NCBI RefSeq assembly: GCF_001476905.1
Contig: NZ_LDTE01000067.1
Location: 1-63,371 of the forward strand
Origin: Sphingomonas sanguinis
GTDB taxonomy: Bacteria > Pseudomonadota > Alphaproteobacteria > Sphingomonadales > Sphingomonadaceae
Direction: 5' to 3'
Length of the DNA: 63,371 nt
This document shows, in pieces, positions 44,849 through 54,680 of this stretch. The notes under the pieces are model-generated. The model ran no database searches, was not told the origin of the DNA, and saw nothing but the letters and a program-made list of their open reading frames with translations. Position numbers and translations under genes: made by a program. The number at the start of each line of letters is the position of its first letter. Position 1 is the stretch's first letter.

Positions 44849-45643
44849 TCAGGCTCCCCAAGAAGCAGATAGGAAATCGGGTTTGCGGCGTTCGACGAAG
44901 GCGGCGATCCCCTCGCGCGCTTCGGCATTCCCCCCGGCGCGGGCGATCGTCTGAGCCTCGCGGTTCAGATGATCGGGCAGGGTCGCGGTTGCGCCATCGA
45001 TCAGCAGGCTACGGGCGGCACCCAGCGCGGCGGTCGGCGAGGCGATCAGGCGCGCCACCACCGCTTCGGCCTCCTGCATCAGTTCGGCGTCGTCGACCAT
45101 GCGCGTGACCATGCCGATCCGCTCGGCCTCTTCCGCCCCGATCCGCTGATTGGTGAGAATGATCGCCTGCGCCCGGCGAAGCCCGACAAGCCGGGGTAGC
45201 AGCCAACTCATCCCGCCATCGGGGCTGAGGCCGACCCCCGTATAAGCGGCGGTAAAATGGGCCGATCGCGCGGCCAGCACGACGTCGCCCATGATCCCCA
45301 GGCTCAGCCCCGCGCCCGCCGCCGGGCCGTTGACCATCACGACCAGGGGCTTGGCCATGCCCGTCAGCGTGAGGATCGCACCGTGCAGAGTATCGGCCAA
45401 ATCGTGGAGGAAAGGCCCCGCTTCTTGCCCGGCCCCCGCCATTGCGGCGACATCACCGCCGACGCAGAACAGGCGTCCCGCTCCGGTCAGCACGACGCAC
45501 CGTATCGCCGGGTCGTCTGCCACGTCGCGGGCAACGTCGGCCAGATGGCGCGCCATTGCCGGATTTACCGCATTGCCCGCCTCGGGCCGGTTGAGCGTCA
45601 GCCAGGCGGCCCCGCGCTCCTTGCGGACCAGGACGGCGCTCAT
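44849..45643 (-). CDS. Enoyl-CoA hydratase/isomerase family protein 1
   Basis: 264 residues from the ATG at 45643, ATGA-overlapping the phosphotransferase stop. Crotonase fold: oxyanion-hole segments FCVGGDVAAMAG and VNGPAAGAGLSLGIMGDVV. The usual catalytic Glu pair of hydratases is changed: the second loop reads YTGVGLSPDGGMSW, with Asp in place of the expected Glu, so it could be an isomerase or act on an unusual enoyl-CoA. Middle of the beta-oxidation operon. Confidence 0.85.
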   Translation of the reverse strand: MSAVLVRKERGAAWLTLNRPEAGNAVNPAMARHLADVARDVADDPAIRCVVLTGAGRLFCVGGDVAAMAGAGQEAGPFLHDLADTLHGAILTLTGMAKPLVVMVNGPAAGAGLSLGIMGDVVLAARSAHFTAAYTGVGLSPDGGMSWLLPRLVGLRRAQAIILTNQRIGAEEAERIGMVTRMVDDAELMQEAEAVVARLIASPTAALGAARSLLIDGATATLPDHLNREAQTIARAGGNAEAREGIAAFVERRKPDFLSASWGA

Positions 45644-46710
45644 CGGCACGCCTCCATCGCTTCGCGGGCCAGTCGCGCCAGCCGAGGAAAGCTTGCCGCA
45701 CGCTCGCGGGCATGGGCGGACGAGGCGTTACCCCGGATCACCCGCCCCTTGATCCCGTGGAATATCGCGGCGATGCGGAAGAAGTTGAACGCGATGTAGA
45801 ATTCATAATCGGCGATCCCGTCGCGTCCGGTTCGCGCGCAATAGGCCGCGACATAATCGGTCTCGCTGGGCAGCCCCAACGCCGCGACATCCGCCCCGCC
45901 CAGCCCCGCAACGATGTCCGGCGGCATCCGGTACATCATCGCATGATAGGCGAAATCGGCCAGTGGATGGCCCAACGTCGACAGTTCCCAGTCCAGCACC
46001 GCCAGGATACGCGGCTCGCTGGGATGAAAGATCAGATTGTCGCAGCGGAAATCGCCGTGCACGATTCGGCTCTCTTCACCCGCCGGAATATGCTCGGGCA
46101 ACCAAGCGACCAGCGCGTCCATATCATCATTGGGTCCGGCATCGGCGTCGTCCAGATACTGGCCGGTCCACCGCGCGATCTGCCGCGCGAAGTAATTGCC
46201 CGGTCGCCCATAATCGCCCAGTTCCACCGCCACCGGATCGATCCGGTGCAGCGCCGCGATCGTCGCGTTCATTGCATCGAAATAGGAGGGGCGCTCGACC
46301 CGGTCGACCTCGGCGAAGCTGGCGTCCCAGAAGATGCGGCCTTCGACCATCTCCATCACGAAGAAGGGCGTGCCGATCACCCCTTCATCCGCACACACGC
46401 CGTGCACCCGCGCCACCGGCACCGGGGTATCGGCCAACGCGGTCAGGATACGCGCCTCGCGAAGTACGTCATGCGCGCCTTTCGCCAGCGGCCCAGGCGG
46501 CTTGCGGCGCAGGACATAGCGGGCGCTTGGCGTAGACAGGCGATAGGTTGGATTGGACTGGCCGCCCTTGAACTGTTCTACCGTCAAAGGACCATCGAAA
46601 CCGGGTATGGCTTCGGCCATCCACGCCGCCAGCGCCGCTTCGTCAAAGCGATGCACCTCACGGACGGGCGTCGTCCCGGCATTGGCGACCTGATCGAGGG
46701 CACTGACCAT
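45640..46710 (-). CDS. Phosphotransferase of the APH/LvaA/ACAD10-11 kinase type
   Basis: 356 residues from the ATG at 46710 (GAAGGG nine bases upstream; ATG 46728 is an alternative). Aminoglycoside-phosphotransferase-like kinase fold: GGQSNPTYRL nucleotide loop, YVLRRKPPG with the ATP Lys, catalytic IVHGDFRCDNLIFH, and metal-binding LAVLDWELSTLGHP. Kinases of this exact type work with a partner acyl-CoA dehydrogenase in 4-hydroxyacyl-CoA breakdown (LvaA in Pseudomonas levulinate metabolism, ACAD10/11 in animals), and such a dehydrogenase lies two genes upstream. An antibiotic-resistance role is unlikely in this context. Confidence 0.85.
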   Translation of the reverse strand: MVSALDQVANAGTTPVREVHRFDEAALAAWMAEAIPGFDGPLTVEQFKGGQSNPTYRLSTPSARYVLRRKPPGPLAKGAHDVLREARILTALADTPVPVARVHGVCADEGVIGTPFFVMEMVEGRIFWDASFAEVDRVERPSYFDAMNATIAALHRIDPVAVELGDYGRPGNYFARQIARWTGQYLDDADAGPNDDMDALVAWLPEHIPAGEESRIVHGDFRCDNLIFHPSEPRILAVLDWELSTLGHPLADFAYHAMMYRMPPDIVAGLGGADVAALGLPSETDYVAAYCARTGRDGIADYEFYIAFNFFRIAAIFHGIKGRVIRGNASSAHARERAASFPRLARLAREAMEACR

Positions 46711-46712
46711 GG

Positions 46713-47489
46713 TCAGCAGCCCTTCCATTGTGGCGACCGCTTCTCGGCAAAGGCCGCTGGTCCCTCAATGGCGTCCTGCGAAGCCATCATCGTCGCGATC
46801 GCCGGATAATCCCATTGCTCGCGCAGGAAGCGATCGGTGGGTGTATCCAGCCCGCGCAGCACCGCTTCCTTGGTCGCGCGGATCGACATAGGACTGCACG
46901 CCAGTATCTCGTCGGCCCAGCGCCGGGCGGAGGCGAGGACGTCGTCCTCCGCCACCTCGTTGACGAAGCCCAGCCTTTGCCCTTCCTCGGCGCTCACCCG
47001 CCGCCCGGTCAGCATCATGCCCATCGCCGATTTCAGCCCGATGGTACGGGGCAAGCGTTGCAACCCGCCCGCCAGCGCCGCCAGCCCGACCTTCGGCTCC
47101 GGCAGCGCAAAAGCGGCGCGCGCGCTGGCGACCACGATGTCGCACGCCAACACGATCTCAAAACCGCCCCCCATCGCGACGCCGTTCACCGCAGCGATCA
47201 CCGGCTTGGCCATGTCGAACCGCGCGGTCAGCCCGCCAAAGCCGCTGGGCGGGGTCGCCATGCCGCCGCCCGATGCCTGCTGCTTCAGATCATGCCCTGC
47301 GCAAAACGCCTTCTCCCCCGCACCAGTGATGATCGCCACCCATTGGTCGTGATCGGCGGCAAAGGCGTCGAATGCCGCCGCCAATTCCTCATGCGCGGCG
47401 GCGTTCAGGGCATTGTGCGCCTCCGGCCGGTTGATCGTTACGATCGTCAGACGGCCTTCGTTCGCAACGGTGATATAATGGTAGGTCAC
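46713..47489 (-). CDS. Enoyl-CoA hydratase/isomerase family protein 2
   Basis: 258 residues from the GTG at 47489, which overlaps the acyl-CoA dehydrogenase stop as GTGA. Crotonase fold with FCAGHDLKQQ, AAVNGVAMGGGFEIVLACDIVVAS and PEPKVGLAALAGG (Glu of the active site retained in the PEPKVG segment). A standard 2-enoyl-CoA hydratase is the simplest reading. It lies between the ACAD11-like dehydrogenase and its probable kinase partner. Confidence 0.87.
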   Translation of the reverse strand: MTYHYITVANEGRLTIVTINRPEAHNALNAAAHEELAAAFDAFAADHDQWVAIITGAGEKAFCAGHDLKQQASGGGMATPPSGFGGLTARFDMAKPVIAAVNGVAMGGGFEIVLACDIVVASARAAFALPEPKVGLAALAGGLQRLPRTIGLKSAMGMMLTGRRVSAEEGQRLGFVNEVAEDDVLASARRWADEILACSPMSIRATKEAVLRGLDTPTDRFLREQWDYPAIATMMASQDAIEGPAAFAEKRSPQWKGC

Positions 47490-48664
47490 TGCGCGGCTCT
47501 CCAATCCCGCTTGATTGTCTTGGCGAGGCTCCATTTGTGGACCTCGGTCGGGCCGTCATAAATTCGGAAGGCCCGCACCTCGCGGAACACCTGTTCGACG
47601 ATGGTGTCGCCGGTCACACCAGTGCCGCCCATCACCTGGACGCAGCGGTCGGCAACGCGCATCAGCGCCTCCGACACCGCAACCTTGGTCATCGAGCTTT
47701 CAGTGCCGCCGCTCTCGCCCGCGTCGAGCACGCCCGCGCACCAGTCGATCATCAGTTCGGCCTGCTTCAGGTCGATCCGGTTCTCCGCCAGCATGAAGCC
47801 GACGCCTTCATGGTCGATGATCGGCTTGCCGAACGCCTCGCGGCGACAGGCATAGTCGGTGGCGATCTCGTTCGCGCGCAGGCACGTGCCCAGCCAGCGC
47901 ATGCAGTGCGACAGGCGGGCAGGCGCGAGGCGGATCTGAGCGTATTTGAAGCCCTCGCCACTCTGGCCCAGCATCTGGTCGGCGGGGATGCGCAGGTTCT
48001 CGATGCGCACGACCGCATGGCCGCCCGGCATGGAGGTGTCGATCGTATCCAGCACGCGCTCGACGGTGATCGCCGGGTCGGGCAGATCGACCAGGAACAT
48101 GCAGGCCCCGTCATCGGACTTCGCCATGACGATGCCGACTTGCGCCCCCTGTGCGCCCGTAATGAACGCCTTGTGCCCGTTCACGACCCAGTGATTGCCG
48201 TCGAAAACCGCGCGGGTCTTCATCATCGAAGGGTCGGACCCCGCCCCACCCTCGTCCGCCGGTTCGGTCATGAAGAAGGCCGACCGCGCTTCACCCCGCA
48301 CGAGCGGATCGAGAAAGCGTAGCTTCTGCTCCGCGCTACCGACCTTGCCGAGCAGATACATATTGCCCTCGTCCGGGGCGGCGGTGTTGACTGCCAGCGG
48401 CCCCAGCGGCGACAGGCCCGACTGGCGCAGGACATAGGCGGTCTCACGCTGGGTCAGATGCTCGCCATCCGCCAGGATATGCGGAGTAAGGACGCCCGCC
48501 GCCCGCGCCTTGGCCCGCATCTCGATGACAAGATCGTCGGAGGGCCCATGCGCGTCGCGGCGGGGGTCGCGCTCATAAGGTACGACCACCTCGCGTACGA
48601 ACGCCGCCACCGCCGCGCCGATTGCCTCGGCGCGTTCGGACGGCGCGGGACCGGTCAGGCTCAT
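47486..48664 (-). CDS. Acyl-CoA dehydrogenase of the LvaC/ACAD10-11 type
   Basis: 392 residues. It carries segments typical of this subgroup rather than of ordinary short-chain enzymes: AVNTAAPDEGNMYLLGKVG, FFMTEPADEGGAGSDP, ARLSHCMRWLGTC, and FRIYDGPTEVHKWSLAK at the end. In LvaC/ACAD11 the enzyme eliminates phosphate from a 4-phosphorylated acyl-CoA. The kinase gene two positions downstream supports that reading. The start overlaps the SDR stop (ATGA). Confidence 0.87.
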   Translation of the reverse strand: MSLTGPAPSERAEAIGAAVAAFVREVVVPYERDPRRDAHGPSDDLVIEMRAKARAAGVLTPHILADGEHLTQRETAYVLRQSGLSPLGPLAVNTAAPDEGNMYLLGKVGSAEQKLRFLDPLVRGEARSAFFMTEPADEGGAGSDPSMMKTRAVFDGNHWVVNGHKAFITGAQGAQVGIVMAKSDDGACMFLVDLPDPAITVERVLDTIDTSMPGGHAVVRIENLRIPADQMLGQSGEGFKYAQIRLAPARLSHCMRWLGTCLRANEIATDYACRREAFGKPIIDHEGVGFMLAENRIDLKQAELMIDWCAGVLDAGESGGTESSMTKVAVSEALMRVADRCVQVMGGTGVTGDTIVEQVFREVRAFRIYDGPTEVHKWSLAKTIKRDWRAAQ

Positions 48665-49422
48665 CGTGGTGCCATCCGGATCGCGCCATCGATGCGGATC
48701 GTCTCGCCGTTCAGCATCGGGTTGGTCACGATCGCCTCGACCAGTTGCGCGAACTCGTCCGGCTGGCCGAGCCGCGACGGAAACGGCACCTGCGCACCCA
48801 GCGAATCCTGTGCCTCCTGCGGCAGGGTGGCGAGCAACGGGGTCATGAATATCCCCGGCGCGATCGTCATGACGCGGATGCCGTAACGCGCCAGTTCGCG
48901 CGCGATCGGCAGGGTCATGCCGACCACGCCCCCCTTCGACGCCGAATAGGCCGCCTGCCCGATCTGCCCGTCATAGGCCGCGACCGAGGCGGTGTTGATG
49001 ACGACGCCTCGTTCCTCCCCCAGCGGATCGGCGGCGTGGAGCGCAGCGGCGAATTTCGACAGGACGTTGAAAGTGCCGATCAGGTTGATCGTCACGATCT
49101 TCGAGAAGGCGGCGAGCGGCAGCGGCTGCCCCTCTCGGTCGATAACCTTGGCGGGCGGGCCGATGCCGGCACAATTGACCAGAATGCGCGCCTTGCCATG
49201 CAGCCCTTCGGCCTCCTGAATGGCGGCCGCGACGGCGGTTTCGTCGGTCACGTCGACCCGGACGAAGTGGCCGCCGATCTGCTGCGCCAGCGCACTGCCC
49301 AGCTCGGCGTTCAGGTCGAAGATCGTAACCTTCGCCCCTGCCCGCGCCAGCCGTTCGGCCGTGCCGCCGCCCAGCCCCGATGCGCCTCCCGTGACGATGG
49401 CGGCTACGCCCTGGATATCCAT
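48661..49422 (-). CDS. Short-chain dehydrogenase, probable 3-hydroxyacyl-CoA dehydrogenase (HSD10-like)
   Basis: 253 residues. Cofactor motif TGGASGLGGGTAERL near 11-25, NCAGIG, and the catalytic Ser/Tyr/Lys in NTASVAAYDG and YSASKGG. The insert around ALHAADPLGEERGV and the APGIFMTPLLATLP segment are typical of type 10 (HSD17B10-like) 3-hydroxyacyl-CoA dehydrogenases, which can use 2-methyl-3-hydroxyacyl-CoA. This fits a pathway for methyl-branched acids that yields propionyl-CoA. Confidence 0.87.
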   Translation of the reverse strand: MDIQGVAAIVTGGASGLGGGTAERLARAGAKVTIFDLNAELGSALAQQIGGHFVRVDVTDETAVAAAIQEAEGLHGKARILVNCAGIGPPAKVIDREGQPLPLAAFSKIVTINLIGTFNVLSKFAAALHAADPLGEERGVVINTASVAAYDGQIGQAAYSASKGGVVGMTLPIARELARYGIRVMTIAPGIFMTPLLATLPQEAQDSLGAQVPFPSRLGQPDEFAQLVEAIVTNPMLNGETIRIDGAIRMAPR

Positions 49423-49441
49423 GATCCTGTCCCTTTCGATG

Positions 49442-50623
49442 TCAGATGAGTTCGATGGCGATGGCCGTCGCCTCGCCGCCGCCGATGCACAAAGCCGCCA
49501 CGCCGCGCCGCAGCCCCCGCGCCCGGAGCGCGGCGATCAGCGTGACGACAATCCGCGCGCCGCTCGCCCCGATCGGATGGCCAAGCGCGGTCGCGCCGCC
49601 GTTCACGTTCATCCGGTCGCGGGGGATGCCCAGATCGTGCATCGCGATCATCGCGACGGCGGCGAAGGCTTCGTTGACCTCGAATAGGTCAACATCGGCG
49701 ACGCTCCAGCCTGCCCGATCGAGCACCTTGCGGATCGCGAAGACCGGCGCGGTGGTGAACAGGGCCGGTGCGTGCGCGTGCGCGGCGGTGGCAACGATCC
49801 GCGCCTGCGGGATAAGCCCCTCGCGCTCGGCGACACTCTGCGGAGCCAGGACAAGCGCGGTAGCACCGTCCGAGATCGACGCGGAACTGGCCGCCGTGAT
49901 GGTGCCATCCGCCGCAAAGGCGGGGCGCAAGTCCGGTATCTTGTCGGGGCGCGCCTTGCCCGGCTGTTCGTCGCGGTCGACCAGGGTGGTGCCGCTCCGC
50001 CCCGTAACCGGGACGGCAGCGATCTCCGCGACGAACGCGCCCTGCTCGATCGCCGCCTGCGCCCTCGCCAGGCTTTCCAGCGCATAGGCGTCCTGGGCTT
50101 CCCGGGTCAGGCCATAGGTTTGCGCGGAGTCCTCGGCAAAGGCTCCCATGGGCTTGCCACGATCATAGGCGTCCTCCAGCCCGTCCATCATCATCGAATC
50201 GATCACCCGGTCATGCCCGATCCGCGCGCCACCGCGATGCTTGGGGAGCAGGAAGGGCGCGCCGGTCATGCTCTCCATACCGCCCGCAACGATCACCCGC
50301 GCCGATCCGGCGGCGAGCGCCTCGGCGGCCATGATGACCGCCTGCATTCCCGATCCGCACATCTTGTTGACCGTGGTCGCCTCGACCGATTGCGGCAGAC
50401 CCGCCTTGAGCACCGCCTGTCTGGCAGGGGCCTGGCCGAGGCCGGCGGGGAGGACGCAGCCCATATAGATGCGCTCGATCCGTTCCCCGACGATGCCAGC
50501 CCGCTCGACCGCCGCCGCGACCGCGACCGCGCCCAGATCGACCGCGCTCAGGCTTGCGAAGGCACCCTGGAAACCGCCCATCGGCGTCCGTGCGCTGCCC
50601 AGGATGACGATCGGATCAACCAT
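49442..50623 (-). CDS. Acetyl-CoA C-acetyltransferase (thiolase) 2
   Basis: 393 residues from the ATG at 50623, overlapping the end of the upstream dehydrogenase gene by 8 bp. Catalytic Cys in TVNKMCGSGMQAV (about 89), His in NVNGGATALGHPIGASG, and second Cys in ALCIGGGEA. It resembles biosynthetic/short-chain acetoacetyl-CoA thiolases more than thiolase 1 does, so it may handle the last short or 2-methyl-branched 3-ketoacyl-CoA. Confidence 0.9.
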   Translation of the reverse strand: MVDPIVILGSARTPMGGFQGAFASLSAVDLGAVAVAAAVERAGIVGERIERIYMGCVLPAGLGQAPARQAVLKAGLPQSVEATTVNKMCGSGMQAVIMAAEALAAGSARVIVAGGMESMTGAPFLLPKHRGGARIGHDRVIDSMMMDGLEDAYDRGKPMGAFAEDSAQTYGLTREAQDAYALESLARAQAAIEQGAFVAEIAAVPVTGRSGTTLVDRDEQPGKARPDKIPDLRPAFAADGTITAASSASISDGATALVLAPQSVAEREGLIPQARIVATAAHAHAPALFTTAPVFAIRKVLDRAGWSVADVDLFEVNEAFAAVAMIAMHDLGIPRDRMNVNGGATALGHPIGASGARIVVTLIAALRARGLRRGVAALCIGGGEATAIAIELI

Positions 50624-51758
50624 GATGGTCTCCCAGGCCACGGGCGATCACCATCCGCTGGATATCGGACGTGCCCTCGTAAATCTGGCAGACCCGGACA
50701 TCGCGATAGATTTTGGCGAGCCCGAATTCCTCCAGATAGCCATAGCCGCCCAGCGTCTGGATCGCGCCCGACACCACCGCCTCGGCAGTCTCCGACGCGA
50801 AAAGCTTGGCCATGGAGGCGGCCTGAAGGGCGGGGAGCCCGGCATCCTTCAAGGCGGCGGCATGCAGCACCATCTGGCGCGCGGCCTCCAGCTTGGTAGC
50901 GAGGTCGGCCAATCGGAAGCCGACCGCCTGATGCTCGATGATCGGCTTGCCGAAGCTCCGGCGGTCGCGGGCATAGGCGATGGCGATGTCCAGCGCGCCT
51001 TGCGCCATGCCGACCGACTGGGCCGCGATGCCGATCCGGCCTGACTCCAGATTGGCCAGCGCCATCGCGTAACCGCGCCCCTCCTCGCCGAACAGGGCGT
51101 CGGCATCGACCCGACAATCCTCCAAGCGCAGGCCGCAGGTGTCGGACGCCCCCTGCCCCAGCTTGTGCTCGACCTTGTCGACGCCGTAGCCAGGCGCGTC
51201 CGTGGGCACGAGAAAGGCCGACATGCCCTTGCGCCCCGCCGCCGGGTTGGTGACGGCGATCACCATCGCGACGGAGGCGATCTTGCCCGAGGTGATGAAC
51301 TGCTTGGCCCCGTCGATCCGCCAGCCATCCTCCGTCCGCTGTGCCCGCGTGCGGATGGCGGCGGCGTCCGAGCCTGCATCGGCCTCGGTCAGCGCAAAGG
51401 CCCCGATCGCCGCGCCGCTGACCAGGCCCGGCAGCCAGCGTTCGCGCTGCGCCGTTGATCCGAAAGCGATCAGACCATTCACCATGATCGAATTCTGGAT
51501 CGACACGATGGTCGACAGGGCGCCGTCCGCCGCCGCGAGCTCGATCAAGGCCAGCGCATAGGAGACATAATCGGCGCCTGCCCCGCCCAGATCGGCGGGC
51601 GCGGTCATACCCATCAAGCCCATTTCGCCCAGCTCACGGAACAGCTCCGGTGGATAACCGTCCGCGGCCTCGAACGCCGCCGCGTGGGGACGGATGCGCT
51701 CTTGTGCGAAGTCGCGCACGGCGTCGCGGATCGCGACCTGATCGTCGGTCAGAACCAA
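50616..51758 (-). CDS. Acyl-CoA dehydrogenase, short/branched-chain type
   Basis: About 380 residues from a TTG at 51758, which follows GGGAGAGG at proper spacing; the frame is open to 51842 but that stretch is not dehydrogenase-like. The three-domain ACAD fold is clear: FALTEADAGSDAAA for FAD contact, QFITSGKIASV, and the catalytic Glu in QIYEGTSDIQRMV near the C-terminus. It introduces the 2,3-double bond. It is the first gene of the operon running down to 42384, and its promoter region holds the 22-bp element shared with the TonB/P450 operon. Confidence 0.88.
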   Translation of the reverse strand: MVLTDDQVAIRDAVRDFAQERIRPHAAAFEAADGYPPELFRELGEMGLMGMTAPADLGGAGADYVSYALALIELAAADGALSTIVSIQNSIMVNGLIAFGSTAQRERWLPGLVSGAAIGAFALTEADAGSDAAAIRTRAQRTEDGWRIDGAKQFITSGKIASVAMVIAVTNPAAGRKGMSAFLVPTDAPGYGVDKVEHKLGQGASDTCGLRLEDCRVDADALFGEEGRGYAMALANLESGRIGIAAQSVGMAQGALDIAIAYARDRRSFGKPIIEHQAVGFRLADLATKLEAARQMVLHAAALKDAGLPALQAASMAKLFASETAEAVVSGAIQTLGGYGYLEEFGLAKIYRDVRVCQIYEGTSDIQRMVIARGLGDHHG

Positions 51759-51846
51759 AGGGCCTCTCCCATGCTCCCGTTCGCCGGGATGCCTGTTGCC
51801 CCATGGATAGCCGACAATGCCGCCGCAGGCTTTGCCCGGCATCGCC

Positions 51847-51868
51847 GTGCTTTTTTACATTTCTTGCG
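51847..51868 (-). promoter_or_regulatory. Shared 22-bp control element, copy 1
   Basis: On the plus strand: GTGC, a run of six T, then ACATTTCTTGCG. It differs by one base from copy 2 at 60277-60298. Read toward the minus-strand gene, both copies end about 90 bp before the start codon (89 here, 94 there), and a further GCAAAGCC block follows at the same distance in both. Probable binding site for the AraC-type regulator of the island. Confidence 0.7.
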
Positions 51869-51932
51869 TCCCCGTTGCCGGGTGGCCAGCGACCGTGGTT
51901 CGCAACGGACATAAGATAAAAGGAGAGGCCCG

Positions 51933-53456
51933 ATGCATCCGGCGAACCATGCCGCACGCCATCCCGACAAGCCCGCCATCATCATGGGCGGGACCGGCGA
52001 ATCGATCAGCTTTGCCGAACTCGACGCCGCCTCGAACCAGAGCGCGCATCTGCTCCGCGCGCTGGGGCTGAAGCGCGGCGATGTCGTCGCCACCGTCTTC
52101 GCCAACGCGGCCGAGGCCTTCATCCTGGGCTGGGCGGCGCAGCGGTCGGGGCTGTACCAGACCGCGATCTCCTGCAAGCTCAGCGCGCGCGACATGGCCT
52201 ATATCCTGCGCGACTCGGGGGCCAAGCTGCTGGTCGTCTCGCCCGCCTATACCGATCTGGCGCGCGAGGCGGTGGAGGAAATCCCGACGCTCCTGACCTA
52301 TCGCTGGACCGGATCGGACGCCCGGTTTGCCGACTGGAGCCTGGCCGCCGGGGGCTATCCCGAAACGCCGATTGCTGACGAAAGCGCTGGCACCGATCTG
52401 CTGTACTCGTCTGGCACCACCGGGCGGCCAAAAGGGGTGATGCCGCCGCTTCCGACGGGGCCGATCGATGCGCCGACGCCATTGATGCGGATGGGGCAGG
52501 CGCTGTACGGCATGGGGCCGGACATGATCTATCTGTCCAGTTCGCCGCTCTATCACGCCGCCCCCCTGCGCTGGGCGATGGCGGCGCAGCAGCTGGGCGG
52601 GACGGTGGTCGTCATGGAGCGGTTCGAGCCGGAGATGGCCCTGGCGCTCGTCGAGCGCCACCACGTCACCCACGCCACCTTCGTACCGACGCATTTCGTG
52701 CGGATGCTGAAACTCCCCGATGCCGAGCGACTGGGGCATGACCTGTCCTCGCTGCGCGCGGTCATCCATGCCGCCGCCCCCTGCCCGGTGCCTGTCAAAC
52801 GGGCGATGATCGACTGGCTGGGCCCTATCGTGCACGAATATTATTCGGGCACCGAATGCTGCGGCATCACCGCGCTGAGCAGCGAGGAATGGCTGCAACG
52901 GCCGGGATCGGTCGGTCGCGCCGTGCTGGGCACGCTGCACATCCTGAACGAGCAGGGCGACGAACTGGCGGCGGGCGAGACAGGGAATGTCTATTTCAGC
53001 GACGGCCCCCAATTCGCCTATCTCAACGATCCCGCCAAGACCGCCGAGGCGCATAATGCGCAGGGCTGGGCGACGCTGGGCGATATCGGGCGGGTCGACG
53101 GGGACGGCTATCTGTACCTGTCGGACCGCAAGAGCTTCATGATCATCTCGGGCGGGGTGAACATCTATCCGCAGGAGATCGAAAACCTGCTGGTCACCCA
53201 TCCCAAGGTCGCCGATGCGGCAGTGATCGGGATACCGTGCGAGGAAATGGGTGAGACGGTGATGGCGATCGTCCAGCCCGCCGTCGGGATCACAGGCGAC
53301 GAGACGCTGGCGGAAGAACTCCAGGGTTTTGCCCGGCGGGAACTGGGCGGGGTGAAAACACCGCGCCGGTTCGCGTTTCTGGACGAACTGCCCCGCGAAC
53401 CGACCGGCAAGCTGTTCAAGCGGCTGCTGCGCGACCGCTATGCCGCCTCAGGATAA
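51933..53456 (+). CDS. Acyl-CoA synthetase (AMP-forming)
   Basis: 507 residues, start supported by AAGGAGAGG. ANL-superfamily motifs: [15 protein letters not shown] (A3 loop, about 158), YYSGTECCG (A5), and the hinge/A8 segment [23 protein letters not shown]. The catalytic Lys is in [11 protein letters not shown] near the end. It activates the acid made by the aldehyde dehydrogenase to its CoA thioester. Transcribed divergently from the beta-oxidation operon; its 3' end overlaps the reductase gene by 9 bp tail-to-tail. Confidence 0.9.
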   Translation: MHPANHAARHPDKPAIIMGGTGESISFAELDAASNQSAHLLRALGLKRGDVVATVFANAAEAFILGWAAQRSGLYQTAISCKLSARDMAYILRDSGAKLLVVSPAYTDLAREAVEEIPTLLTYRWTGSDARFADWSLAAGGYPETPIADESAGTDLLYSSGTTGRPKGVMPPLPTGPIDAPTPLMRMGQALYGMGPDMIYLSSSPLYHAAPLRWAMAAQQLGGTVVVMERFEPEMALALVERHHVTHATFVPTHFVRMLKLPDAERLGHDLSSLRAVIHAAAPCPVPVKRAMIDWLGPIVHEYYSGTECCGITALSSEEWLQRPGSVGRAVLGTLHILNEQGDELAAGETGNVYFSDGPQFAYLNDPAKTAEAHNAQGWATLGDIGRVDGDGYLYLSDRKSFMIISGGVNIYPQEIENLLVTHPKVADAAVIGIPCEEMGETVMAIVQPAVGITGDETLAEELQGFARRELGGVKTPRRFAFLDELPREPTGKLFKRLLRDRYAASG

Positions 53457-54680
53457 AAGGAGCTCCTTCAGCGGCCGTGCGGTATCGGCCAGCAGCTCCG
53501 GTGGGATCACCGCCCCCGCCTGCACCAGCGCGCGGCCCTGAACATAATCCTTGACCGCGTTGACCGCATCAATCGCGATCACGCGCCCCTGCCGCAGATA
53601 GACGACCGAAAAGCTGCGCGCCGCCGGATCGCCACGCAGCACCGCCGCGTCAAAGCCAGCCGACAGACCAATGGTCTGGAGCTTCAAATCATATTGATTG
53701 GACCAGAACCAGGGCACCGCGTCATAATCGACCGAGCGTCCGACGATATCGCGCGCCGCCGTCACCGCCTGGTCATTGGCATTTTGCACCGACTCCAACC
53801 GGATCACCGCGCCATCGGCATAGCGGTTGGCATGTGCGGCACAGTCGCCAATGGCATGGATATGTGGCAGACTGGTCCGGCAACGGGCATCGACGATCAC
53901 GCCATTACCCGCATCCGCTCCCGCTTGTACCAGCGGTTCGATGGCTGGGACGATACCGATGCCGACGATGACCATATCAGCGGGCAGCAATGCGCCGCTC
54001 TCAAGCCTAACACCGGTCACCCGGTCCCCGCCCTCAAGGCAGGATACGCCGACGCCCAGCATCAGCGTGACGCCATGCGCCCGGTGCTCTGCCTCGTAAA
54101 AGCGGGACAGCGGCTCGCCCGCCACGCGCGCCAGCACCCGATCCTGCGCCTCGACCAACGTCACGCTCTTACCGAACTTCGATAGCGCGGCCGAGGCCTC
54201 CAGCCCGATATAACCGCCGCCGATCACGACGATTCGTTCAACCGCATCCCATTCGCCGAGCAGCCGGTCGACATCGGCACGGGTGCGGACGGTGTGGATA
54301 CCCGCCAGATCATGCCCGGCACAGGTCAGGCGACGGGGCTCGCCCCCGGTCGCCCAGATCAACTCGCCATAGCCGATAGTCCGGCCCGCCTCGGTCAGCA
54401 CTGACCTGGCAACAGGGTCGACCGTCACGACCGTCTCACCGAGCAGAAGCGAGACACCGCGCTCGGCCCAGAACGTCTCGGGTCGAATGAGGATGCGCTC
54501 GAAGGATTTGACGCCCGCCAGATATTCCTTGGACAAGGGCGGGCGCTCATAGGGTGGGTGCGGCTCGGCCCCCAAGATCGCGACGGACCCCGTGAATTTC
54601 TCCTGCCGGAGCGCCACCGCCGCCTGTGCGCCCGCATGACCGCCACCGACGATCAGCACGTCATAATGCTCCGCGCTCAC
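53448..54680 (-). CDS. FAD/NAD-dependent ferredoxin reductase (putidaredoxin reductase type)
   Basis: 410 residues from the GTG at 54680 (GTGA overlap with the alcohol dehydrogenase stop). FAD motif [19 protein letters not shown] at 8-26, NAD motif [21 protein letters not shown] near 150, and the second FAD contact [12 protein letters not shown]-terminal reductase domain follows. It passes electrons from NADH to the [2Fe-2S] ferredoxin for the P450. It is the last gene of the operon starting at 60183. Confidence 0.9.
   Translation of the reverse strand: MSAEHYDVLIVGGGHAGAQAAVALRQEKFTGSVAILGAEPHPPYERPPLSKEYLAGVKSFERILIRPETFWAERGVSLLLGETVVTVDPVARSVLTEAGRTIGYGELIWATGGEPRRLTCAGHDLAGIHTVRTRADVDRLLGEWDAVERIVVIGGGYIGLEASAALSKFGKSVTLVEAQDRVLARVAGEPLSRFYEAEHRAHGVTLMLGVGVSCLEGGDRVTGVRLESGALLPADMVIVGIGIVPAIEPLVQAGADAGNGVIVDARCRTSLPHIHAIGDCAAHANRYADGAVIRLESVQNANDQAVTAARDIVGRSVDYDAVPWFWSNQYDLKLQTIGLSAGFDAAVLRGDPAARSFSVVYLRQGRVIAIDAVNAVKDYVQGRALVQAGAVIPPELLADTARPLKELLLS

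Noticed and set aside
45640..46710. Reading the APH-fold gene as an aminoglycoside-resistance determinant
   Set aside because: Embedded in an acyl-CoA operon with a matching ACAD11-type dehydrogenase; the kinase subgroup is metabolic.
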